Below, piece after piece: positions 1 through 5,940 of a stretch of DNA of 9,282 bases; the stretch's first letter is position 1, and each line of letters starts with the position of its first letter. The stretch lies in assembly GCA_947383275.1 (NCBI GenBank), contig CANDCW010000088.1, positions 1 to 9,282 of the forward strand, in the 5' to 3' direction. The position numbers and the translations under genes were made by a program. Origin of the DNA: an uncultured Bacillota bacterium. Lineage in GTDB: Bacteria > Bacillota > Clostridia > Oscillospirales > Oscillospiraceae. The notes beneath the pieces were generated by a model. It was not told where the DNA came from. It ran no database searches and saw nothing but the letters and a program-made list of their open reading frames with translations.

Positions 1-1241
1 CGGTAGGCGCTGTCCTGGGCGGAGATGATGACGAAGTAGGCGCAGGGCTTTTGTCCCGGGAGCACCAGATCGACATCGTGGTTTCGGGTGATGGTGTCCA
101 CCAATTTATTTTGAAAAATAGCCAGCCGGTTGCCCAGTCCAATGGCGATGTTGCCCCAGAGATTTTCCCGGGCCTTGAGGAACAGGCCGTGGTGGCCCTT
201 GGCCGGGTGCTCCGGGGGCAGCTGGGCCAGGGTGCGGTTGATCTCCTGGATGCTCTTGTTGGCCAGCAGCTGGTACACATCCCCCAGCCCCCGCTGTTCA
301 ATGGGGAGCAGCTTGCCGTTGGCGTCCTTCAGATTGCAGACGTAGTGGATGAGGGCCATAAGCAGGTTCAGCTCCGCCCGGCTCCAGAAGTCGTCCGCCT
401 CCTTGGGGCCGGAGGTGTTCTGGATGATGGTGTTGGCCACCGTCTGCACCAGCTGGGTCTCCTGATCCAGGGAGTACAGGCAGTTCCAGCCGTCCGAGTG
501 GGCCATGTCCAAAAAGTTCACCGCCCGGACGCAGTAGCCGTGTTTGGTAAAGTAGGGAGCCATTTTTTCAAAAAGCTCGGCCTTGGGATCGGTCACAAAT
601 ACCGATTCCCCCCGTTGGGCACAGCCCAACAGGAAGGGGATGATAAAGCCCCTGGATTTTCCGCTGCCTGGCGCTCCGATGCACAGCAGATTGTTGTTGT
701 CCCCGGGCACCATCCGGTGGGCCACATAGGCGGCATATTTGTCCGGGTCGTCCGGTCGCTTTTTCCACTTTCCCAACATCATGCCCCTGACCTCTGCGAC
801 GCTGCCCAGCTCCAAAAACTCCTCCAGCTCCTTTTTCGTCAGGAAGCCGGAGGAGCCGTGGGTGGCGTCCGGTAGGATATCGAAGCCCCGGGGATCGCGG
901 ATAAACTTGTAGCCGGAGAAAAAGATGTACCCCTTTTTCGTGATAAGGCAGATCAGAAGCAGGATGACAATGGTGAAGCCCAGCCCGAAGGGGGTGAACA
1001 GCACAAACCAGTTGCGCAGGGGATTGAACACCCAGATGCTGCCCACCTCTTCACCCTCGGTGTGAAAGGTGGCGGCGGTACCCAGGCGGATGGAGTTGAG
1101 GAACATCCCATAGAAGTACCAGCCCAGCAGTCCAAGGGGGATGTAGACAGGAAATTTGGCTTTATGCCGCTCAAACCAGGGGCCTAGCCTTTCGGCCAGC
1201 TTGTCCTCCAGCTTTTCCAGATATGCGGATGGGCGGAGCAT
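1..1241 (-). CDS. virD4: VirD4/TraG-type T4SS coupling protein (partial, C-terminus outside window)
   Basis: Membrane-bound ATPase that docks the relaxase-DNA complex onto the conjugation channel. Read from the minus strand, 413 codons are in the window and the gene continues past base 1; family members usually have 550-650 residues, so roughly the last third is missing. Two membrane segments lie at about residues 32-54 and 74-100. The Walker A motif GAPGSGKS is at 189-196, followed by VTDPKAELFE at 216-225, a signature of VirD4/TraG proteins in which family members commonly have DPKGE. The segment EADDFWSRAELNLLMALIHY (281-300) is also typical. The ATG at 1241 was chosen because AAAGGAGA lies 6-7 nt upstream. 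This start is inside the previous gene, giving a 71-nt out-of-frame overlap. The family call is firm; the exact system type is inferred from the neighbours. Confidence 0.93.
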   Translation of the reverse strand, partial: MLRPSAYLEKLEDKLAERLGPWFERHKAKFPVYIPLGLLGWYFYGMFLNSIRLGTAATFHTEGEEVGSIWVFNPLRNWFVLFTPFGLGFTIVILLLICLITKKGYIFFSGYKFIRDPRGFDILPDATHGSSGFLTKKELEEFLELGSVAEVRGMMLGKWKKRPDDPDKYAAYVAHRMVPGDNNNLLCIGAPGSGKSRGFIIPFLLGCAQRGESVFVTDPKAELFEKMAPYFTKHGYCVRAVNFLDMAHSDGWNCLYSLDQETQLVQTVANTIIQNTSGPKEADDFWSRAELNLLMALIHYVCNLKDANGKLLPIEQRGLGDVYQLLANKSIQEINRTLAQLPPEHPAKGHHGLFLKARENLWGNIAIGLGNRLAIFQNKLVDTITRNHDVDLVLPGQKPCAYFVIISAQDSAY

Positions 1242-2313
1242 CGACAACGTCTCCTTTCTCGGTGAGGAATTGAGTGCGGGGCGGGGTATAGGGAACCGGT
1301 GGCCGGCCGGTGACTGCCGAAATGACCTCGTTGGTCAAGGCGAATACTCTGGCGTGACCAGTGGATTGGCAGCGGGGGATCAGCACTGCCCTGGCCTGCC
1401 CCTCCAAGGCAGCAACGGCGATCTTCTTTATCCCCCGGCCCCGGGCGGCCTGAATGGCGGCGTCCAAGCGGCGCAGATCCATGTCGGCGGCGATGACAAG
1501 AGGGCGGTCCCGATAGATGGCGTCCCAGACAGGCACATCCAAGGGCGGAGGCTGGTATTCCTCCTTCAGCGCGGCCCGGGCCAGCCGGGTACGGTAGTCA
1601 GGCTGTGCCATGATTTGAAGCTGCACCGCCCCGGTGTTGTCACAGGACAGGAGGTGGACCGGAAGCTGGAGACAGCGGTATCCCCCTCCATAGGAGATCA
1701 GTTTGGAATCGGTCTGGGTATCAGCCTCCAGTTCGGCGAGGATATCCTTGTAACTCTCGCCGGCGAAAAGAAAAGCCCGCTTGCTGCCCGGAAACTGGGC
1801 GGTCTGGTTGGAGAAGGCGGTCAGTTCATCGGTCAGGGACAGTTTACCGATTCCCGGGCAGACGTAGTGAACAGCGCAAAAGAGGTCTCCCAGGTGAGCG
1901 ATTGCCGCCACCCGGGTACTGCCCCAGGGGTTGGCTCCGCGCTCCCGTGTCAGTGTCGATAAAAACATAGATGGAGTATTGTTCAGCAGCTCATTTCGAT
2001 CAAGAAAAATATCAACATTCCCACGGTAGGCAGTCAGCACCAGTTTGGACAGATGCAGACGGCGTTGGATGATTGCTGTATGATATGATGGCGGATAATG
2101 AGGTGCTTCTTCTGTAAAGAATGTTTGCAGCAGCAAAACTCCCTTTTTGCTCATAATCAAAGCCCCGCTTCTTTCATGCTGCCGAATCAGCCCCAGGGCC
2201 ACTAAATTTCTCACTTCTGTTTCAGCGGTCAGTACATTCACATCTTCCGGCATAATAAACTGACACCAGCGGATCAGTCTCAAAATATCTATATCCTGTT
2301 GGCTGAAAATCAC
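1171..2313 (-). CDS. Winged-helix-type protein upstream of VirD4, function unknown
   Basis: A 380-residue soluble protein with no signal peptide or membrane segment. Residues 3-62 (from FSQQDIDILRLIRW to MSKKGVLLLQ) read like a winged helix-turn-helix: three short helices, then a beta wing around GLIRQHERSGALIMSKKG. The rest is an unrecognised alpha/beta region with VARY hydrophobic strands at about 135-150, 178-184, 271-276 and 296-303; the last 15 residues are basic (GKAGGQAGRKARPLV). The layout recalls replication-relaxation/MobC-like accessory proteins of Firmicutes elements, which would act in DNA processing at oriT, but I see no diagnostic motif. The start is GTG at 2313, with GGAGG 8 nt upstream; this start shares GTGA with the stop of a small upstream frame. 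The 3' end overlaps virD4 by 71 nt, so the two are probably co-expressed. The long structured leader ahead suggests regulation of this pair. Confidence 0.8.
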   Translation of the reverse strand: MIFSQQDIDILRLIRWCQFIMPEDVNVLTAETEVRNLVALGLIRQHERSGALIMSKKGVLLLQTFFTEEAPHYPPSYHTAIIQRRLHLSKLVLTAYRGNVDIFLDRNELLNNTPSMFLSTLTRERGANPWGSTRVAAIAHLGDLFCAVHYVCPGIGKLSLTDELTAFSNQTAQFPGSKRAFLFAGESYKDILAELEADTQTDSKLISYGGGYRCLQLPVHLLSCDNTGAVQLQIMAQPDYRTRLARAALKEEYQPPPLDVPVWDAIYRDRPLVIAADMDLRRLDAAIQAARGRGIKKIAVAALEGQARAVLIPRCQSTGHARVFALTNEVISAVTGRPPVPYTPPRTQFLTEKGDVVDAPPIRISGKAGGQAGRKARPLV

Positions 2314-2498
2314 TTGTCACTCCTCCCTTTTTCTATATTCCTGCGGGCACCGAAACCGCCCTTGCGCCGGTTCCGGCGCAAAGGCAATTTCGGTGCTTCC
2401 CGTCCTCTATGTGGGGTCATTTCTGATGCCCCCACATAGTAGACAGAAAAAATAAAAATCTGAATGGTATTTCTTTGTGTAAAATCCTTGTCCCGCAT
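2310..2498 (-). CDS. Possible 62-residue basic leader ORF, doubtful
   Basis: A small frame running through the structured interval before the winged-helix gene. It begins with MRDKDFTQRN and ends in a very basic tail (RRNRRKGGFGARRNIEKG). Its TGA stop overlaps the GTG start of the next gene as GTGA, the same kind of coupling seen elsewhere in this operon, and this is the only good argument that it is translated. Against it, the codons from about residue 25 onward are dictated by two hairpins (2407-2439 and 2347-2396), and the ribosome site ahead of the ATG is poor (GGAAAGCT directly abutting). It could be a coupled leader peptide or a chance open frame in a structured RNA. I do not recognise a family. 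Confidence 0.3.
   Translation of the reverse strand: MRDKDFTQRNTIQIFIFSVYYVGASEMTPHRGREAPKLPLRRNRRKGGFGARRNIEKGRSDK
2347..2396 (-). repeat. 50-nt near-perfect hairpin, fully paired as minus-strand RNA
   Basis: The arms 2347-2370 and 2373-2396 are complementary over 24 positions around a two-base centre (GCACCGAAA at one end, TTTCGGTGC at the other; CCGG-TT-CCGG at the middle). On the plus strand three positions are C-A mismatches (2356/2387, 2357/2386, 2361/2382). On the minus strand, the coding direction of the operon, all three become G-U wobbles, so the transcript can pair completely. The stem ends 33 nt upstream of the GTG start at 2313 and just outside its GGAGG ribosome site. Confidence 0.85.
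2407..2439. repeat. 10-bp perfect dyad (CTATGTGGGG / CCCCACATAG)
   Basis: Perfect 10-bp inverted repeat at 2407-2416 and 2430-2439 with a 13-nt loop. The loop contains TTTCTGATG (2420-2428), the same 9-mer found in the arms of the larger inverted repeat at 2507-2595. As DNA it could be a protein-binding operator or part of an oriT; as RNA it is a stable hairpin ten nucleotides 5' (minus strand) of the 50-nt hairpin. Confidence 0.8.
2436..2464 (-). promoter_or_regulatory. Weak candidate promoter for the winged-helix/virD4 pair
   Basis: On the minus strand TTCAGA (2464-2459) and TACTAT (2441-2436) are separated by 17 nt, each matching four of six consensus bases, in a T-rich tract. Transcription would start near 2428, inside the 10-bp dyad, so the dyad could act as an operator. 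This is a by-eye match of modest quality in AT-rich sequence. Confidence 0.25.
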
Positions 2499-2506
2499 AG
2501 CTTTCC

Positions 2507-2595
2507 GGGCTTAAATACCCATCAGAAAACCCCTTGCTTCTGAAAAGTAAAATTTGAGCTAAATTGGGTATCTTTCTGATGGGTGTTTAGAGCCC
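2507..2595. repeat. Long interrupted inverted repeat, about 22-nt arms
   Basis: The left arm (2507-2528, GGGCT then TAAATACCCATCAGAAA) and right arm (2573-2595, TTTCTGATGGGTGTTTA, one unpaired base, then AGCCC) are complementary apart from one mismatch and one bulge. The 44-nt loop has a small AATTT/AAATT hairpin and a further ACCC/GGGT pair. The right arm covers the TAA stop (2587-2589) of the 226-residue gene, so the structure begins exactly where that gene ends. There is no T-run behind either arm, so a standard terminator is unlikely. Confidence 0.75.
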
Positions 2596-3267
2596 CCAAC
2601 TGCCTCCATAGAAGTCCGCAACGGCGTAATCCCCGGAGCGGTAAGCGAAGAAATCAGCCACATCCACCATGTCCAGCAGGGTGATGTGGCACACGTCCAA
2701 CTCGCTCCTGGTGGACAGCAGCGCCAGGGCCAGAGTGTGCTGGTCGTCATCAGGGATCAGCCTGCCCTTGATGGCGTTGCTCACCGCCTTATAGCCCTTA
2801 TTATCTTGGTCGAAGATGTGCCGGCCCTTGACTGCGCAATGTTCGTCGATGACCAGCATGGCCTCCTTGAAAAAGGGCAGCTCGCTCCCACCGCTCTCAT
2901 ATTCGTCCAGCAGGCGGCGGATGGTGTCGCTGAGCCAATCCGATGTTTGATACCGGCAGTGGGGCAGCAGGGTGTTCAGCTGGATGTGGAGCCAGCCGTA
3001 GCCAAACCGTTCCACAAATCCGGCCGTCTCCATCCGGGGCAGGACCGGCCGGTTGCCGTATCCGCCCACCCCGGGGCTGTGCTTCTCACACAGCTTCCGC
3101 ATCTCCAGAGCGGAGCGTTCAAACTGCCCGGAGGCCTGTTCCAATGTCCGCTGCAATTTCTCCGGAGCCATACCGCTGTCCGCTAGGGCCGAAAGGATAC
3201 CCGCCTGCCGGGCGGCGTCCACCACCAGCTCTTGGATGCGGTTCATATCGTCTTTCATCGCGTTCAT
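2587..3267 (-). CDS. Conserved-looking hypothetical protein of the T4SS operon (226 aa)
   Basis: A soluble acidic protein directly after virB4; its ATG overlaps the virB4 stop as ATGA, with AAGGAA a few bases upstream, so translation is probably coupled. I see no signal peptide, membrane segment or catalytic motif. Residues 1-62 are predicted helical (DDMNRIQELVVDAARQAG, then KLQRTLEQASGQFERSALEM), with heptad-like spacing that may form a coiled coil. The second half mixes charged helices (SDWLSDTIRRLLDEYESGG) with a conspicuous IDEHCAVKGRHIFDQDNKGY segment around 134-153. It may belong to one of the DUF families found next to virB4 in Firmicutes elements (DUF6100 came to mind, but I cannot confirm it). 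The tight coupling to VirB4 suggests a role in transfer or its control. Its stop codon is part of the long inverted repeat at 2507-2595. Confidence 0.75.
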   Translation of the reverse strand: MNAMKDDMNRIQELVVDAARQAGILSALADSGMAPEKLQRTLEQASGQFERSALEMRKLCEKHSPGVGGYGNRPVLPRMETAGFVERFGYGWLHIQLNTLLPHCRYQTSDWLSDTIRRLLDEYESGGSELPFFKEAMLVIDEHCAVKGRHIFDQDNKGYKAVSNAIKGRLIPDDDQHTLALALLSTRSELDVCHITLLDMVDVADFFAYRSGDYAVADFYGGSWGL

Positions 3268-5210
3268 GTCTCTTCCTTTCTCCGGGCCCGCAGGTCGGTG
3301 GGCGATGTGGTGATGGCGTCGTACTCCTTTTCGGTGGCGTGGAACTGGACGGGGACATGGTTATAGCCGATACAGAGGAGGCCCTCCCCCCGGCGGAACC
3401 GGGTGATCTGGCGCACTTCATCCTCGGACAGGTTGAGCACGCCCTGGATGAGCCGGGCCTCCTGTTCCTCCATCTGCATGACCAGCTTGATCCGGCTGGA
3501 ATCCAAAATCCCCTTGCCGTATTTGCCGCCGTCCAGACCGAACAGGTCCTGCATCCCCTGGGTGGAGGTGACGGCGATCCCGCCCAGGCCCCGGATGGTC
3601 TTGACCATCTCCTGAACGAAGCCAGCGGCCAGGGGGTTGGAGTTGGCCCCCACCAGGGACCACAGCTCGTCGGCGATGAGGGCGGACAGGTCGCCGCCGG
3701 CGTCCATGATGAGGTCGTTTGCCACATCGGTGGCCCAGAAGATACCGGGGAGCAGCAGGTCGTCGGGCATCCCCGAAGTATCCAGCACGATATACTTATT
3801 ATCAAGGTCAATGTCGTTACGCTGGCCCATAGCCGAGGCGGAGCCGGTCACATACCGGGCCAGTACCACGGCCAGGTGCCTGGTTTCGGGATTCTGGGAG
3901 AGCACATCATACCAGTCCGGCAGAACAGGCATCTCCACAAAATTGCCAAATTCATCGGTGATGGTGGCGTTGTCGAAGGTGATCCCGTACCGCCGGTAGC
4001 ACTCCACCAGGGAGGAATCCAAGTGGTTTTTATCTTCATCTCTCAGGTCACGTTTTTGGAGGGAGTACCAGATAATCAGCCGGGAAATCTTGTCGGCCAG
4101 GACAGAATCGTCCCGGGCGGCCATGTCACGAAGTCCGGCGTAACTGTCCAGGGATTTTCTCCGGATGGCCATGATGTTGGGGCAGTCCCGGGAGGAGGGC
4201 GACAGCCGCAGATACAGCCCGCCCAGCAGTTCACACAGGGGCCGGAACTCGTGGCCCTTTTTCGGCACGATGAAAATGACCCGCTTGCCCTGTTGACGCA
4301 GCCGCCCGCCCAGGCATTGGAGTGTGAAGGTCTTGCCCGCACCGGAGGAGCCGCCGATCCAGCAGTTGCCGTTGGTGTACTTGTAGTCGTCAAAGGGGTC
4401 CAGAAACACCGGGGAGCGGTTATAAAGGTTGAGGCCCAGAAAAATACCGTTGCGGTCACTCAGCTCATAGGAGGCAAAGGGAAAGGCCGCCGCCACTCCG
4501 CTTGTCAGGGCGTTGCGGCGGGACTTTCGCTCCACATCCGGGTCCAGAGCCAGCAGCGGGAGCATGGAGAGGAACGCCTGCTCGTTTTTGTAGTCGCAGC
4601 GCCGGGCGATCATGTCGATGGAGACGCACAGCTTCTCCACCGCCGTCACCCGCTGCTCCAGTGTTTCAGTATCCTCCGCCGTGACCTCAATTAGGGTGTG
4701 CATGTAATAAAAATCTTCTCCTTGCCGATTGATAGCGTCCTTCAGGTAGAGGCCGGAGCTGATGGCGCTGTCCAGCTCCTCGAAGTCCTGTCGGGTGTCC
4801 CCCACATCCCGCATCCGGGAGCGGTTGACCATGGTGGTCTGGGCAATCTTGGACAGGATTTTTTCCTTGGGCTGGTGTTTGAAGGTAAAGCTGAGGTTGA
4901 CCCCTTCCCCCGCCTCCACAAGCGGGGCCAGCCAGCAGGAACCCACGGTGGTGGAGTAGCCGTAGCCGGCAACGTAGAGATAGGCATGAAAAATGCCGTC
5001 CACTACAATGTAGTCCCGGCTTTTAGTGTCGATGGTGGTGGGGGAGAGAATGTCCAGGATGGTGGTGGAGCCGGCCTCCAGCTCGGTAAGGTCGGGCTTC
5101 TCCTCGCCCATAATCAGGCGTTTGAGAGAAAAAGGCTGGTCATTTTTCTTTTTTGGGGACTGTGCCTTTTTCTTTTGCTTCACAGGCGTTTTTTTCGTTT
5201 TCTTCTGCAT
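3264..5210 (-). CDS. virB4: VirB4/TraE-family conjugation ATPase
   Basis: The 648-residue cytoplasmic/inner-face motor that energises T4SS assembly and DNA transfer. A lysine-rich N-terminus (residues 1-24) is followed by a VirB4 N-terminal domain at about 45-235 (FHAYLYVAGYGYSTTVGSCW at 74-93). The RecA-like ATPase follows, with Walker A GGSSGAGKT at 286-294, Walker B ALIADELW at 510-517 (D514, E515) and the downstream TSTQGMQD motif at 548-555. All catalytic elements are intact and the length is complete for this compact type. The ATG at 5210 has AAGGAG 7-8 nt upstream. Unlike its neighbours it is not coupled to the preceding T4SS gene: 730 nt carrying an oppositely oriented vanZ gene lie between. 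It therefore probably needs its own promoter or long read-through. The 3' end overlaps the next gene by ATGA. Confidence 0.96.
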   Translation of the reverse strand: MQKKTKKTPVKQKKKAQSPKKKNDQPFSLKRLIMGEEKPDLTELEAGSTTILDILSPTTIDTKSRDYIVVDGIFHAYLYVAGYGYSTTVGSCWLAPLVEAGEGVNLSFTFKHQPKEKILSKIAQTTMVNRSRMRDVGDTRQDFEELDSAISSGLYLKDAINRQGEDFYYMHTLIEVTAEDTETLEQRVTAVEKLCVSIDMIARRCDYKNEQAFLSMLPLLALDPDVERKSRRNALTSGVAAAFPFASYELSDRNGIFLGLNLYNRSPVFLDPFDDYKYTNGNCWIGGSSGAGKTFTLQCLGGRLRQQGKRVIFIVPKKGHEFRPLCELLGGLYLRLSPSSRDCPNIMAIRRKSLDSYAGLRDMAARDDSVLADKISRLIIWYSLQKRDLRDEDKNHLDSSLVECYRRYGITFDNATITDEFGNFVEMPVLPDWYDVLSQNPETRHLAVVLARYVTGSASAMGQRNDIDLDNKYIVLDTSGMPDDLLLPGIFWATDVANDLIMDAGGDLSALIADELWSLVGANSNPLAAGFVQEMVKTIRGLGGIAVTSTQGMQDLFGLDGGKYGKGILDSSRIKLVMQMEEQEARLIQGVLNLSEDEVRQITRFRRGEGLLCIGYNHVPVQFHATEKEYDAITTSPTDLRARRKEET

Positions 5211-5250
5211 TATGTTACTCCTTAATATAACGATTAAGGCTTTTCGGGCC

Positions 5251-5279
5251 TTGAATCAGATAGGATAATATGATATAGT
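5251..5279 (+). promoter_or_regulatory. Promoter of the vanZ-like gene, extended -10 type
   Basis: TTGAAT (5251-5256) and TATAGT (5274-5279) are separated by exactly 17 nt. The -10 is preceded by TGA, giving the extended form TGNTATAGT. Transcription would start near 5286, about 58 nt before the ATG of the vanZ-like gene. Confidence 0.65.
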
Positions 5280-5306
5280 TTAGAAAATGAAACAGTGATA
5301 AATCAA
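5277..5306 (-). promoter_or_regulatory. Candidate promoter for virB4, overlapping the vanZ promoter
   Basis: On the minus strand TTGATT (5306-5301) and TAAACT (5282-5277) stand 18 nt apart, each with four matches to consensus. The -10 overlaps the -10 of the divergent vanZ promoter. A leader of about 60 nt would follow, with a small AAGGC/GCCTT hairpin (5236-5252) ahead of the ribosome site. Context favours some promoter here, because read-through from upstream must cross the antisense vanZ segment, but this exact match is weak. Confidence 0.3.
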
Positions 5307-5343
5307 AATTTAAATAGGGCAGTAGGTGGAAAGAGGTAATGCA

Positions 5344-5868
5344 ATGAAGTACCTGATGAAATATTTCATAGATTTTATAGTATTGGTTTTCCTATATGTT
5401 TTCGTCTTTTTCAGGAAATGGAAGGCCCAAGGTAGAGATAGTCTGCTTGTCAATACCCTCATGTACGCATATCTCTCTCTGGTACTCTATTTTACTATGA
5501 TGCCGGTGGTCGTATCTATCCCATTCATACTGGACCATCCCTATAAACCCATGAATTTGGTGCCATTTATTGATGTTTCTTTGGGAAGAGGGGATTTTTT
5601 TAGACAAGTGTTCTTGAACATTGTCATGACTTTGCCTTTTGGCTTTCTGTTTCCGCTGACCCGGGACAAAAAGGCCAAATTCGGTGTGACGGTGTTTTTC
5701 TGCTTTATGATGAGTCTGGGCATTGAACTGTTACAACCATTTTTTGACCGCTCCTCAGATATCACGGATTTAATCACGAACATTATCGGCGGAGCGCTGG
5801 GCTATGGCCTTTATACTATTTTTAAGCCGATCACCTTTTGGATATTGAAACGATTGAAAGACAGATGA
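5344..5868 (+). CDS. vanZ: VanZ-family membrane protein, cargo gene
   Basis: A 174-residue multi-spanning membrane protein and the only gene on the plus strand. Hydrophobic segments lie at about 7-23, 38-62, 88-104, 114-134 and 142-162. The VanZ signatures are present: NLVPF at 71-75, the NIVMTLPFGFLFP segment at 92-104, and GIELLQPFFDRSSDITDLIT at 126-145 followed by NIIGGALGY. The length fits the family. VanZ of Tn1546 gives low-level teicoplanin (glycopeptide) resistance, and homologues have been linked to lipoglycopeptide tolerance; whether this one does so is inference. The ATG at 5344 was preferred over the GTG at 5326 because AAGAGG lies 7 nt upstream of the ATG. The gene is AT-rich in wobble positions, unlike the GC-rich neighbours, and has its own promoter and terminator. 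It therefore looks acquired and independently expressed. I see no van regulatory or ligase gene nearby. Confidence 0.9.
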   Translation: MKYLMKYFIDFIVLVFLYVFVFFRKWKAQGRDSLLVNTLMYAYLSLVLYFTMMPVVVSIPFILDHPYKPMNLVPFIDVSLGRGDFFRQVFLNIVMTLPFGFLFPLTRDKKAKFGVTVFFCFMMSLGIELLQPFFDRSSDITDLITNIIGGALGYGLYTIFKPITFWILKRLKDR

Positions 5869-5900
5869 CAAAGCTATTTTCAGTAAATTTTAGTTTATTG

Positions 5901-5932
5901 GGCGGATGTCAGTATCGGACAGCCGCCTTTTT
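5901..5932 (+). terminator. Intrinsic terminator of the vanZ-like gene
   Basis: Nine-pair stem with one internal mismatch: GGCGG-A-TGTC pairs with GACA-G-CCGCC around a 7-nt loop and is followed by TTTTT. It starts 33 nt after the vanZ stop and ends 9 nt before the stop codon of the convergent T4SS gene. On the minus strand no T-run follows the stem, so it should stop only vanZ transcription from entering the operon antisense. Confidence 0.85.
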
Positions 5933-5940
5933 CACGCCCA

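Larger units (their letters stand above)
2314..2586. other. Structured intergenic region between the 226-aa gene and the winged-helix gene
   Basis: This 273-nt gap is the longest one in the conjugation operon that holds no convincing gene. It contains three inverted-repeat structures, listed separately (2347-2396, 2407-2439, 2507-2595). The 9-mer CATCAGAAA or its complement occurs three times (2420-2428, 2520-2528, 2573-2581). The part from 2440 to 2580 is AT-rich and the part from 2340 to 2440 is GC-rich. No stem is followed by a T-run on either strand, so none looks like an ordinary intrinsic terminator. Possible roles are a regulatory leader for the winged-helix/virD4 pair, an oriT-like protein-binding region, or a small remnant mobile repeat. 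Confidence 0.75.

Noticed and set aside
2470..2500. ATCCTTGTCCC as a MOB-P type nic site
   Set aside because: It resembles the YATCCTGY core only with an inserted base, and no relaxase gene is in the window; not enough to call an oriT.
2507..2595. MITE-like element with 22-nt terminal inverted repeats
   Set aside because: Too short (89 nt), no target duplication visible, and one arm includes the stop codon of the 226-residue gene; kept as an inverted repeat only.
2943..4694. A 583-codon open frame on the plus strand, and other long plus-strand frames opposite the T4SS genes
   Set aside because: They are antisense to virB4 and its neighbours, have no family resemblance or ribosome sites, and arise because GC-rich genes have few stop codons in the opposite frames.
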